64,000 nt of DNA from Reyranella sp. (GTDB taxonomy: Bacteria > Pseudomonadota > Alphaproteobacteria > Reyranellales > Reyranellaceae): positions 155,464 through 219,463 of the forward strand of contig NZ_SCUT01000054.1 in the NCBI RefSeq assembly GCF_004297265.1. The letters are read 5' to 3'. Below are positions 51,536 through 59,360 of this stretch, in pieces; within the stretch, counting starts at the first letter, position 1, and each line of letters opens with the position of its first letter. A model generated the notes under the pieces. That model was not told where the DNA came from, did not search any database, and saw only the letters and a list, made by a program, of their open reading frames with translations. The position numbers and the translations under genes were made by a program.

Positions 51536-51781
51536 ATGAGCGAAAAGGCACAAAACGTTCAGGACGTCTTCCTGAACCACCTTCGGAAGAACAAGACTCC
51601 GGTCACGATCTTCCTCGTGAACGGCGTGAAGCTGCAGGGCATCGTCACGTGGTTCGACAATTTCTCGGTGCTGCTGCGCCGCGACGGGCATTCGCAGCTT
51701 GTCTACAAGCATGCGATCTCGACGATCATGCCGGTCACACCGGTGCAGCTGTTCGACGGGGACAAGGCCGACGCAGGCTGA
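51536..51781 (+). CDS. hfq: RNA-binding protein Hfq
   Basis: 81 residues, a compact alphaproteobacterial Hfq without the long C-terminal tail. Sm1 motif VFLNHLRKNKTPVTIFLVNGVKLQGIVTWFDNFSVLL in overlapping strands (proximal-face Gln near the start of the helix), and Sm2 motif YKHAISTIMP with the conserved Lys-His. It forms a hexamer that pairs small RNAs with messenger RNAs. The pairing hfq-hflX is highly conserved; hflX starts two bases after its stop. Confidence 0.98.
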   Translation: MSEKAQNVQDVFLNHLRKNKTPVTIFLVNGVKLQGIVTWFDNFSVLLRRDGHSQLVYKHAISTIMPVTPVQLFDGDKADAG

Positions 51782-51782
51782 T

Positions 51783-53138
51783 TTGATCGACGAATTCGAG
51801 CAGGACGACTTCGAAAAGCGCACCCGCAAACCGCTGGACACCGTGCGACCCGCCACGGTGGCCGCGGTCCTGTGTCCGTTCGAGCAGCGTTTGCGGGGGC
51901 GCAGCGAGCGCGATAGCCAGGCCAAGCTCGAAGAGGCGGTGGGTCTTGCCCGGGCCATCGATCTCGACGTGCGCCTGGCGCAGGTGGCACCGCTTCGCCA
52001 GGTAACGCCCGCAACCCTGGTGGGCAAGGGTGTGGTCGCCCGCATGGCCGCCGCGGTCGAGGAACTGGGCATCGGCCTGGTCGTCGTCGACGACAAGCTG
52101 ACGCCCGTCCAGCAGCGCAACCTCGAGAAGGCCTGGCAGACCAAGGTCATCGACCGCACCGGTCTGATCCTGGAAATCTTCGGTGCGCGCGCCCGAACGC
52201 ATGAGGGGCGGCTGCAGGTCGAACTGGCGGCGCTCGACTACCAGCGCGGCCGCCTGGTGCGGTCCTGGACCCATCTCGAGCGGCAGCGCGGCGGCTTCGG
52301 CTTCCTGGGCGGCCCCGGCGAATCGCAGATCGAGATCGACCGCCGCCTGATCGGCGAGCGCATCGTCAGGATCAAGCGCGACCTCGAAGGCGTGCGCAAG
52401 ACGCGCGCCGTCAATCGCGCCGGCCGCAAGAAGGCGCGGCTGCCGACCGTTGCGCTGGTCGGCTACACCAATGCCGGCAAGTCGACGCTGTTCAACCGCA
52501 TGTCGGGCGCCGAGGTCATGGCCAAGGACCTGCTGTTCGCCACGCTCGACCCGACCATGCGGTCGATCAAGCTGCCGAACGGCAAGTCGTGCGTCCTCTC
52601 CGACACGGTGGGCTTCGTCTCGGATCTGCCGACCCACCTGGTCGCCGCCTTCCGCGCGACCCTCGAAGAGGTGATCGAGGCCGACCTGATCGTGCATGTG
52701 CGCGACATCTCCCATCCCGAAACCGAGCAGCAGCGTGCCGACGTCGAAGAGGTGCTGCGTGAACTCGGCGCACTGGACGAGGCGGGGGGCCGCCCGTTCA
52801 TCGAGGCACTGAACAAGGTGGACGCTCTGCCCGGGGAGGTCCGCGCGACCCTCGAGACCCGTACGACCACCGGCGCCGAGCGCGCGCGGCAATACCCGGT
52901 GTCGGCGTTGACCGGCGAGGGGGTCGACCGGCTCCTGACCGCCATCGCCGACCTGCTGGGGGCGGCCGGCGAGGCGCGCGAGGTCTCCGTGCCCCTGGCC
53001 GACGGCGCGACCATCGCCTGGCTCTACCGGCACGGCGAGGTGCGCAGCCGCCGGGACGAGGGGGATACCGCTTGGCTCACGGTTGCGCTGGATCCCGCCG
53101 CGACGGCCCAGTTCGAGCGACGCCAGCAGGTGCGTTGA
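51783..53138 (+). CDS. hflX: GTPase HflX
   Basis: 451 residues from a TTG at 51783 directly after hfq; no ATG is available until well inside the conserved N-domain. The glycine-rich HflX domain is seen in ARTHEGRLQVELAALDYQRGRL and RQRGGFGFLGGPGESQIEID. The G domain has G1 GYTNAGKST at 227-235, G3 DTVGFVSDLP, and G4 as NKVD. It binds the 50S subunit and splits stalled ribosomes after stress. The final segment ARLYRH-like AWLYRHGEVRS is the usual C-terminus. It is probably translationally coupled to hfq. Confidence 0.95.
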   Translation: MIDEFEQDDFEKRTRKPLDTVRPATVAAVLCPFEQRLRGRSERDSQAKLEEAVGLARAIDLDVRLAQVAPLRQVTPATLVGKGVVARMAAAVEELGIGLVVVDDKLTPVQQRNLEKAWQTKVIDRTGLILEIFGARARTHEGRLQVELAALDYQRGRLVRSWTHLERQRGGFGFLGGPGESQIEIDRRLIGERIVRIKRDLEGVRKTRAVNRAGRKKARLPTVALVGYTNAGKSTLFNRMSGAEVMAKDLLFATLDPTMRSIKLPNGKSCVLSDTVGFVSDLPTHLVAAFRATLEEVIEADLIVHVRDISHPETEQQRADVEEVLRELGALDEAGGRPFIEALNKVDALPGEVRATLETRTTTGAERARQYPVSALTGEGVDRLLTAIADLLGAAGEAREVSVPLADGATIAWLYRHGEVRSRRDEGDTAWLTVALDPAATAQFERRQQVR

Positions 53139-53148
53139 TACCTCTGCG

Positions 53149-53178
53149 TTGACACTCCGCGGGCGCCCTTCCTATAAG
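53149..53178 (+). promoter_or_regulatory. Strong sigma-70 promoter for groES
   Basis: TTGACA (53149-53154) and TATAAG (53173-53178) are separated by 18 bases, about 31 bases before the groES ATG. No CIRCE inverted repeat is visible around it. The AAGGA before the ATG is a good ribosome-binding site. Confidence 0.65.
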
Positions 53179-53209
53179 CGCCCGACATTCTCACGACGAA
53201 GGAAACACC

Positions 53210-53497
53210 ATGGGTTTCAAGCCTTTGCACGATCGAATTCTGCTGAAGCCGGTGGCCGCCGAGACCCGCACCAAGGGCGGGCTGATCATTCCCGACACCG
53301 CCCAGGAAAAGCCGATGCAGGGCAAGGTCGTCGCGGTCGGCAAGGGGCGCCGCCTCGAGGATGGCCGCCTGCAGGAGCTCGGAGTCAAGGTCGGCGACAC
53401 CGTCCTCTACGGTAAGTGGTCCGGCACCGAGGTGAAGCTCGGCGGCGAGGATCACGTGATCCTGAAGGAAGAGGATCTCTTCGGCGTCGTCGGCTGA
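53210..53497 (+). CDS. groES: Co-chaperonin GroES, without an adjacent groEL
   Basis: 95 residues, normal length. FKPLHDRILLKPV at the start, the mobile loop ETRTKGGLIIPDTAQEKPMQ that contacts GroEL, GKVVAVGKGRR, and the closing YGKWSGTEVKLGGEDHVILKEEDLFGVV. It forms the heptameric lid of the chaperonin. groEL normally follows within about 50 bases, but here the next gene is an inositol-monophosphatase-family gene only six bases away. A main groESL operon elsewhere is likely, making this either a second groES or a separated one. Confidence 0.95.
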   Translation: MGFKPLHDRILLKPVAAETRTKGGLIIPDTAQEKPMQGKVVAVGKGRRLEDGRLQELGVKVGDTVLYGKWSGTEVKLGGEDHVILKEEDLFGVVG

Positions 53498-53502
53498 GGC
53501 CG

Positions 53503-54339
53503 ATGCTCGATTCCGGCGGCTCGGAACGGGTCGCCGAACTCATGCGCGAGACGGCGGCAGCCGAGCTGCTGCCCCGTTTCCGCAATCTCTCCAGGGACGA
53601 CGTCCGCCAGAAGCGGCCGGGTGACATCGTCACGGTGGCTGACGTGGCGTCCGAGCAGCGGCTGGCCACCGGGCTCGCCAAGATCCTGCCCGGCGTTCCG
53701 GTCGTGGGCGAGGAGGCCGTCGAAAAAGACGCAGGCCTTCTCGATCTCATCGGCCGTCCAGGCGAGGCCTGCTGGATCGTCGATCCGCTCGACGGCACTG
53801 CGAACTTCGCCGCGGGCCGGGACCGCTTCGCGATGATTATCTGCCTGGTGCAGGACGCCACGGCCGTTGCCGGCTGGATCCTCGATGTGCCGAACGACCG
53901 GATGGCGGTGACCCAGCGCGGAAGCGGGGTGAGATTCGATGGCAATCTTATCCTGGGCAAGCCGGCCCTGGGCGCCTTGAACGGCTTCGTCGGCTATAAG
54001 ATCGCGAAATCCTTTGACGAACAGCTGAGCCCCGGACAACGCGCCCGCCTCGGTAACATCACCACCTTGCGCTGCGCCGGCGCAGAATATCTCGAGATCC
54101 TCGCGGGCCGCGCGAATTTCAGCCTCTACCGCACGACCAAGCCGTGGGATCACGCCGCCGGCACGCTGATGATGCGGGAAGCGGGCGGCGGCGCCGTGCA
54201 GTTCGGCGCGGCGCCCTACACGCCGGCCCAGCCCCTCAATGCCGGACTGATCACCGCCTCTACCGAGGAGGCGCTGAACGAGGCGAAGGCGCTTCTTGAA
54301 GCCTCCCGTATGCCGCTGCTGACGCCCAGAACGTCCTAA
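53503..54339 (+). CDS. Inositol monophosphatase family protein
   Basis: 278 residues from ATG 53503, immediately after groES. The magnesium site is complete: Glu70-Glu71 in VVGEEAVEKD, Asp94 and Asp97 in WIVDPLDGT, and the C-terminal WDHAAGTLMMREAGG. This superfamily includes inositol-1-phosphatase, fructose-1,6-bisphosphatase and the 3'(2'),5'-bisphosphate nucleotidase CysQ; the substrate is not clear from sequence. The stop lies at the border of the third hairpin-element copy. It may be transcribed from the groES promoter, which would place it under the same control. Confidence 0.9.
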   Translation: MLDSGGSERVAELMRETAAAELLPRFRNLSRDDVRQKRPGDIVTVADVASEQRLATGLAKILPGVPVVGEEAVEKDAGLLDLIGRPGEACWIVDPLDGTANFAAGRDRFAMIICLVQDATAVAGWILDVPNDRMAVTQRGSGVRFDGNLILGKPALGALNGFVGYKIAKSFDEQLSPGQRARLGNITTLRCAGAEYLEILAGRANFSLYRTTKPWDHAAGTLMMREAGGGAVQFGAAPYTPAQPLNAGLITASTEEALNEAKALLEASRMPLLTPRTS

Positions 54340-54340
54340 T

Positions 54341-54400
54341 GGAGTGCGCCACTCCGGTGGCGCTCATGCTCGTGATTGCGCCACTGGGGTGGCGCGCTCC
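54341..54400. repeat. Dispersed long-hairpin element, copy 3
   Basis: Arms GGAGTGCGCCACTCCGGTGG... and the opposite GCGCCACTGGGGTGGCGC... pair with three mismatches over 23 positions around a loop CTCATGCTCGTGATT. It fills the space between the convergent stops of the inositol monophosphatase-family gene and mazG. The sequence is closely related to the copies at 24594-24660 and 27802-27861 but more diverged. Confidence 0.78.
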
Positions 54401-54406
54401 AATGGC

Positions 54407-55240
54407 TCAGGCTGGCGTCTTGGCCTCCTGCCAGAGGGCTTCCATTTCCTCGAGGCTGGCGTCGGACGGCTTGCGGCCGCTCTCCGCCAGCCGGCGCTCG
54501 ATGTGGCGAAAGCGTTTCTCGAACTTGTCGTTGGTGGCCCGCAGCGCCACCTCGGGGTCGACCTTGCAATGGCGGGCGAGGTTCGCGACGGCGAACAGGA
54601 CATCGCCAAGTTCGTCCGCGACCTTGGCTTGCTCGACCTTTCCAGCCACCAGCTCGGCCCGCAGTTCCTTCAGCTCTTCCTCGATCTTGTCGATGACTGG
54701 TGCGATCGTGGGCCAGTCGAATCCGACCCGGGCCGCCCGCTTCTGGATCTTCTCGGCCCGCATCAGGGCGGGAAGGGCGCGCGCCACACCGTCCAGGGCA
54801 CCCGCCGCGCCTTCGATGGCGCCGCCCTTGGCTGCCCGCTCGGCGGCCTTGCGCGCCTCCCAGGAGACGGTCTGGGCATCGGCCGTGCGGATATCCATGT
54901 CGCCGAAGACGTGCGGGTGGCGATCGACCATCTTCTCCGCGATGGCGGCTGCAACGTCCTCGAAGCCGAAGGCCCTGGCTTCGCTGGCGATCTGGCTGTG
55001 ATAGACGACCTGCAGCAGCAGGTCGCCAAGCTCTTCCTTCAGCGCCGCCATGTCATCGCGCTCGATGGCATCGGCGACCTCGTAGGCTTCCTCGATCGTG
55101 TAGGGCGCGATCGTGCGGAAGGTCTGGTCGATGTCCCAGGGACAGCCATGTTCGCGGTCGCGCAGCCAGGCCATGACGGCCAGCAGCCGCGGGAGCGGTT
55201 CCTTGGGCAGGGAATCCGGAGTGGGCTTGCCTGATGTCAT
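54407..55240 (-). CDS. mazG: Nucleoside triphosphate pyrophosphohydrolase MazG
   Basis: 277 residues, the tandem-domain form. The N-terminal MazG domain opens LLAVMAWLRDREHGCPWDIDQTF and has the metal-binding pattern EEAYEVADAI and EELGDLLLQVVYH. The second domain repeats it as KIEEELKELRAELV and DELGDVLFAVANLARH. It hydrolyses NTPs, including modified ones, to NMP and pyrophosphate. In many alphaproteobacteria mazG follows hfq-hflX on the same strand, but here it is on the opposite strand and convergent, behind groES and the phosphatase gene. Confidence 0.96.
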   Translation of the reverse strand: MTSGKPTPDSLPKEPLPRLLAVMAWLRDREHGCPWDIDQTFRTIAPYTIEEAYEVADAIERDDMAALKEELGDLLLQVVYHSQIASEARAFGFEDVAAAIAEKMVDRHPHVFGDMDIRTADAQTVSWEARKAAERAAKGGAIEGAAGALDGVARALPALMRAEKIQKRAARVGFDWPTIAPVIDKIEEELKELRAELVAGKVEQAKVADELGDVLFAVANLARHCKVDPEVALRATNDKFEKRFRHIERRLAESGRKPSDASLEEMEALWQEAKTPA

Positions 55241-55314
55241 GGCGTCGAACTCATTCCCAATTATCGTATAATATATATTATGACAAATAGAGATATTATA
55301 CGTATACCAGCATG
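55241..55314. promoter_or_regulatory. AT-rich region with an inverted repeat upstream of mazG
   Basis: CGTATAATAT (55265-55274) and ATATTATACG (55293-55302) are exact reverse complements 18 bases apart, inside a very AT-rich stretch in otherwise GC-rich DNA. It lies just upstream of mazG and at the end of the exported-protein gene. TTGTCA on the minus strand (55286-55281) could be the -35 of a mazG promoter. Terminator and operator roles are both possible. Confidence 0.45.
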
Positions 55315-56010
55315 TTACCAGTCTATGCGCATGTTTTTCGCAATCAGGGCCAGCAGCTGCAGCCCGCGGCCGGCCTCGCTGGCCGGCATGCCGAGGGTGA
55401 CCAGGACAGCGACCTTCGGGTTCCTGGGATCCGGAATGATCAGGTCGAAGACGGTGCGCGGTCCGCTATTGTCGGACTGTCCCTTCGGCACGTTCTCGTA
55501 GACGATCACGAAGCTGCCGTCGCGGAGCTTGCGGGCCTGGGCCTGCACACCCGGACGGCGGGCCTTCATGGAGCCGGCCTTGGTGGCGGCGTAGTGCTCG
55601 GCGTCCCGGACACCCTCGTAGGCGAAGTCGACGCGCCAGACGATCAGGCGGATGCGCTTGTCGCCCGTGTAGGCGACGCCCCGCTCTCCGTCCTCGCTGG
55701 CCTGCCAGCCCATCGGCAGCAGCAACTCGACCTTGACCGAATCGAAGCGCAGCCGGACCGCCTGGCTGGCCGGGTCGATCCCGAGGACCCGGGTGAAATT
55801 TTGTGTGGTACCGCCGCCGATGCTCTGTTCACCGCGGGTGTAACTCGCACCGTTATCGGGCACTCCGAAGTCTCTGAACGTGAGGCCGCCGGGGTCGAGT
55901 CGATTGGTGGTCTGGGCGTGGAGTGCCGACACCGGAGCCGTCAGAACGATCGCTGCGACGGCGGAGAGGAACATCCGGCGTCCGGACTCCTTTCGTTTAC
56001 GCTCGTGCAT
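55315..56010 (-). CDS. Exported protein of unknown function
   Basis: 231 residues from ATG at 56010, though an ATG at 55974 is also possible (MFLSAVAAIVL). The signal peptide contains a basic n-region (HERKRKESGRR), a hydrophobic FLSAVAAIVLTAPVSA and a cleavage site after LHAQ. The rest has no cysteine and looks beta-rich with KVELLLPMGWQASEDG, IRLIVWRVDFAYEG and SFVIVYENVPKGQ. Overall it resembles small exported proteins in which a host-defined domain of about 180 residues follows the signal; I know no function. It is flanked by AT-rich gaps on both sides. Confidence 0.65.
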   Translation of the reverse strand: MHERKRKESGRRMFLSAVAAIVLTAPVSALHAQTTNRLDPGGLTFRDFGVPDNGASYTRGEQSIGGGTTQNFTRVLGIDPASQAVRLRFDSVKVELLLPMGWQASEDGERGVAYTGDKRIRLIVWRVDFAYEGVRDAEHYAATKAGSMKARRPGVQAQARKLRDGSFVIVYENVPKGQSDNSGPRTVFDLIIPDPRNPKVAVLVTLGMPASEAGRGLQLLALIAKNMRIDW

Positions 56011-56058
56011 CAGATTAGGATGATCCGATAGACGCCTGTAATATAACAATTATTCACC

Positions 56059-56829
56059 CTAAAGGTCGATTTGAAGACCGTCGTGGCAAGGCGTCACGTG
56101 AGCCGGCGTCGTCCGGTCGACTTCAGCATAGTCCATATCGACATGCAGGTTGGTCAAGAACGCCCGCCGCGGCCCGAGCCGTTCTATCCACTCCAGGGCA
56201 CGGTCGAGATGGGCATGTGTCGGGTGTGGCCGATAGCGCATGGCATCGACGATCAGTACCTCGACGCCTTCGAGCGCCTTCAGCGACTCCTCGGGCAGCA
56301 TGACGACGTCGTTGGCGTAGCCTATGGCGCCGAAGCGAAAGCCCAGCGAGTTGATGGTTCCGTGGTCCTGCTGGAACGGCACGACAGGAAGGCCGGCGGC
56401 CCGAAAGGGACCGGCGATCACCGTGTGGCGATAGATCGGATTATAGAAACCGTTCCCCTCGGCATGGAAGCAGTAGCCGAAGCGCCGGCTGAGCACGCCG
56501 TAGGTTCGCTCGTCCGACCACGATTCGATCTGGCCGTGGCGCAGCGCAAAGGGGCGCAGATCGTCAATCCCATGGCACTGGTCGGCATGGTCGTGGGTCC
56601 AGATCACCGCGTCGATCCGCTCGACCTCGGCGGCCAGAAGCTGGCTGCGCACGTCGGGCGAGGTGTCGATCAGCAGGGTCTTGCCTTGGTCCTGCACCAG
56701 GATGGAGCAACGGGTGCGGCGGTTGCGCGGGTCGGACGGGTTGGCCGCCCCCCACTCGCCCTTCCCCCCCGGCCCGCCGACCCGGGGAACGCCGGCCGAT
56801 GTCCCGCAGCCCAGGATCGTCACGCGCAC
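56059..56829 (-). CDS. Metallo-beta-lactamase-fold hydrolase, PhnP-like
   Basis: 256 residues from a GTG. The beta-lactamase-fold metal motif is THDHADQCHG (His79, His81, Asp83 and a fourth His86), with further ligands in VPFQQDHG and the C-terminal TPCHDGLQ. It opens MRVTILGCGTSAGVPRVGG, the usual start of the PhnP/YcbJ-type phosphodiesterase family. Members hydrolyse cyclic phosphates or 2',3'-cNMP-like substrates. It overlaps the tatD gene by ten bases and closes the metG-tatD operon. Specific substrate unknown. Confidence 0.88.
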   Translation of the reverse strand: MRVTILGCGTSAGVPRVGGPGGKGEWGAANPSDPRNRRTRCSILVQDQGKTLLIDTSPDVRSQLLAAEVERIDAVIWTHDHADQCHGIDDLRPFALRHGQIESWSDERTYGVLSRRFGYCFHAEGNGFYNPIYRHTVIAGPFRAAGLPVVPFQQDHGTINSLGFRFGAIGYANDVVMLPEESLKALEGVEVLIVDAMRYRPHPTHAHLDRALEWIERLGPRRAFLTNLHVDMDYAEVDRTTPAHVTPCHDGLQIDL

Positions 56830-57608
56830 CGGGAACGCTCCGCCTTGGTGAACAGCCGGAAGAAATTGTCGGTCGTGGCGGCCTCCAGCTCGGCCAGGCT
56901 GATGCCCTTGAGCTCCGCCACCTTGGCCGCCGTGTGGGCGACGAAGGCGGGCTCATTGGTCTTGCCGCGCTTCGGCACCGGCGCCAGGTAGGGCGCGTCG
57001 GTCTCGACCAGCAGCCGGTCGAGCGGCACGTCGCGCACGATGGCGCGCAGATCCTCGGCCACCTTGAAGGTCACGATGCCCGAGATCGATATGTAGAAGC
57101 CGAGCGCCAAGGCGCGTTCAGCCACGGCGCGGCCGGAGCTGAAGCAGTGGATCAGGCCGGGGAAGGCGCCCTTCCCGTATTCGTCCTCCAGGATGTCTCC
57201 GGTCTCGGTATCGGCGTTGCGCGTATGGACGATCAGCGGCAGGCCGGTCTGGCGCGACGCGGCGATATGGGCGCGGAAGCTCTCGGCCTGCTCCTCGCGC
57301 GGGCTGTGCTCGTAATAGAAATCGAGGCCGGTCTCGCCGATGCCCACGACCTTGGGATGACGCGTCGCCTCGATCAGCCGGTCGGGGGTGCGTTGCCCCT
57401 CCTCCTTCGCCTCGTGCGGATGGACGCCGACCGAGCACCAGACATTGTCGTGGCGCTCGGCGATCGCCCTCACCCGCTCGAACTGGTCGAGCCGCGTGCC
57501 GATCGTCAGCATGCCGGCCACGCCGGCGGTGCGGGCACGCGCCAGCACGCCCGACTCGTCCTTCGTCAGCTCCGGGAAGTCGAGATGGCAGTGACTGTCG
57601 ATCAGCAT
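56820..57608 (-). CDS. TatD-family metal-dependent hydrolase
   Basis: 262 residues from ATG at 57608. The amidohydrolase metal site starts with DSHCHLDF, then Glu in GIGETGLDFYYEH, His in LIVHTRNADTE, and Asp in LVETDAPYLAPVP. TatD proteins are magnesium- or zinc-dependent nucleases with 3'-5' exonuclease or tRNA-processing roles; the old Tat-transport link is not supported. The gene lies two bases downstream of metG, with which it is almost always paired in alphaproteobacteria. Confidence 0.93.
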   Translation of the reverse strand: MLIDSHCHLDFPELTKDESGVLARARTAGVAGMLTIGTRLDQFERVRAIAERHDNVWCSVGVHPHEAKEEGQRTPDRLIEATRHPKVVGIGETGLDFYYEHSPREEQAESFRAHIAASRQTGLPLIVHTRNADTETGDILEDEYGKGAFPGLIHCFSSGRAVAERALALGFYISISGIVTFKVAEDLRAIVRDVPLDRLLVETDAPYLAPVPKRGKTNEPAFVAHTAAKVAELKGISLAELEAATTDNFFRLFTKAERSRCA

Positions 57609-57610
57609 TC

Positions 57611-59218
57611 TCAGCCCGCGACCTTGGGCTGCTTGGGTGCCTTGGGCTGTTTCGGCGGCTTGGCCGGCGCAGCGGCAGGCGCCGGCTCGACGAAGCGCGG
57701 GAAAACGCCCTGCGGCGGCGGCAGCGCCGTGCCAGGGATCAGATCCTCGTCGAAGGCGGCATAGACGCGCTTCTCAGGCGGGACCGCGAGCTGATCCAGG
57801 ATCTTCGCCGTCGATCCCGGCATGAACGGTTGCACCAGCAGGGTGACCCGCCGGATCGTCTCGGCCAGCACCCACAGGACCGTGTCGCGCCGCACCGGGT
57901 CGGTCTTGGCCAGTGCCCAGGGCGCCTGCGCGTCGACGTAGCGATTGGCGTCGGCGATCACTTCCCAGATGGCGGTCAGCGCCTTGTGGAACGCCTGGTC
58001 GTCCAGCTCTGCCCGCACGATGGCCAGCAGGCCCTTCGCGCGGTCGAGCAGCGCCGTGTCGGCCTCGACCAGCTCGCCCTTCGGCGGAACCTTCTCGCCG
58101 CAATTCTTGGCGACGATCGACAGGACGCGCTGGCAGAGATTGCCGTAGGCGTTGGCGAGGTCGGCGTTCATGCGGCCGATCAGGGCGCGGCGCGAGAAGT
58201 CGCCGTCGTTGCCGAACGGCACTTCCCGCAACAGGAAATAGCGCACCTGGTCGAGCCCGAAGGTCTTCACCAGCTCCACCGGGTCGATCACATTGCCCAG
58301 CGACTTCGAGATCTTCTGGCCCTCGTTGGTCCACCAGCCGTGCGCGAAGACACGCTGCGGCGGCGGCAGGCTCGCGGCCATCAGGAAGGCCGGCCAGAAC
58401 ACGCAGTGGAAGCGGATGATATCCTTGCCGACCATGTGGAGGTTGGCCGGCCAGTACTTCCACAACGGATCGGCCTGGTCGGGATAGCCGCACTCGGTGA
58501 TGTAGTTGGTCAGTGCGTCCAGCCACACATACATGATGTGCTTCTCGTCGCCGGGCACCGGAATGCCCCACGAGAAGCTGGTGCGCGACACCGAGAGGTC
58601 CTGCAGGCCGCCCTTCACGAAGCTCAATACCTCGTTGCGCCGGCTGTCGGGGCCGATGAACGAAGGGTTCTTCTCGTAGTATTCGAGCAGCCGATCGGCC
58701 CAGGCCGAAAGCCTGAAGAAGTAGGACGGCTCCTCGACCCACTGAACCTCGGCGCCGGTCGAGGTGGCGCGGCGCTTGTTGTCCGGTCCCACCTCGGTCT
58801 CGCTCTCGACGAAGTAGGTTTCGTCGCGCACCGAATACCAGCCGGCGTACTTGCCGAGATAGATGTCACCCGCCGCAACCAGCTTCTCCCACAGGGCCTG
58901 GCAGGCCGCGTAATGGCGCGGCTCGGTCGTGCGGATGAAGTTGTCGGGGGTGTAGTTCATCACGCCGATCAGGTCACGGAACGACTGGCTCACCTTGTCG
59001 GTGAAGGCCTGCGGCGGGAGGCCGGCGGCGGCTGCGGCCGTCTCGATCTTCTGGCCGTGCTCGTCGGTGCCGGTCAGGAAGTGAACGTCGTCGCCATCGA
59101 GCCGCTTGAAGCGCGCCAGCACATCGCAGGCGAGCGTCGTGTAGGCATGTCCGATATGGGGGACGTCGTTGACGTAGTAGATCGGCGTGGTGACGTAGTA
59201 GGTGCTTTTGCCCGACAT
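57611..59218 (-). CDS. metG: Methionyl-tRNA synthetase
   Basis: 535 residues. Class I signature HIGH at 21-24 (PHIGHAYTT) and KISKS at 302-306, the variant of KMSKS usual in this enzyme. The zinc-binding Cys insertion is lacking (the YLGKYAGWYSVRDETYF region has none), as in the short MetG group. C-terminal anticodon-binding helices (LANAYGNLCQRVLSI) follow, and the chain ends with an Ala/Pro/Lys-rich tail (about 505-535) instead of a Trbp111-like domain. It charges tRNA-Met. Operon order: holB, metG, tatD, MBL-fold hydrolase. Confidence 0.97.
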   Translation of the reverse strand: MSGKSTYYVTTPIYYVNDVPHIGHAYTTLACDVLARFKRLDGDDVHFLTGTDEHGQKIETAAAAAGLPPQAFTDKVSQSFRDLIGVMNYTPDNFIRTTEPRHYAACQALWEKLVAAGDIYLGKYAGWYSVRDETYFVESETEVGPDNKRRATSTGAEVQWVEEPSYFFRLSAWADRLLEYYEKNPSFIGPDSRRNEVLSFVKGGLQDLSVSRTSFSWGIPVPGDEKHIMYVWLDALTNYITECGYPDQADPLWKYWPANLHMVGKDIIRFHCVFWPAFLMAASLPPPQRVFAHGWWTNEGQKISKSLGNVIDPVELVKTFGLDQVRYFLLREVPFGNDGDFSRRALIGRMNADLANAYGNLCQRVLSIVAKNCGEKVPPKGELVEADTALLDRAKGLLAIVRAELDDQAFHKALTAIWEVIADANRYVDAQAPWALAKTDPVRRDTVLWVLAETIRRVTLLVQPFMPGSTAKILDQLAVPPEKRVYAAFDEDLIPGTALPPPQGVFPRFVEPAPAAAPAKPPKQPKAPKQPKVAG

Positions 59219-59240
59219 GATGACTGAACTCCGAACGGCC

Positions 59241-59296
59241 GCCCCTTCCGGGGCACGAGACTCAAGCGCGTTCAGCCCCGCATTCGTGCGCGGGGC
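59241..59296 (-). terminator. Two GC-rich hairpins between holB and metG
   Basis: GCCCC-TTCC-GGGGC at 59241-59254 and GCCCCGC (59275-59281) with GCGGGGC (59290-59296) form two stable stem-loops in the 142-base gap after holB and before metG, both on the minus strand. No T-run follows, so attenuation or partial termination is more likely than full termination. No gene is visible in this gap. Confidence 0.35.
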
Positions 59297-59360
59297 AGCG
59301 AGTCTCCGATGTCGGACCGGGGCAACATGGCCGACCTTTTCTCACGCCTACCCCCATGGA

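Noticed and set aside
59219..59360. A possible small gene or tRNA between holB and metG
   Set aside because: No cloverleaf and no coding-like frame with a ribosome-binding site; only two GC-rich hairpins.
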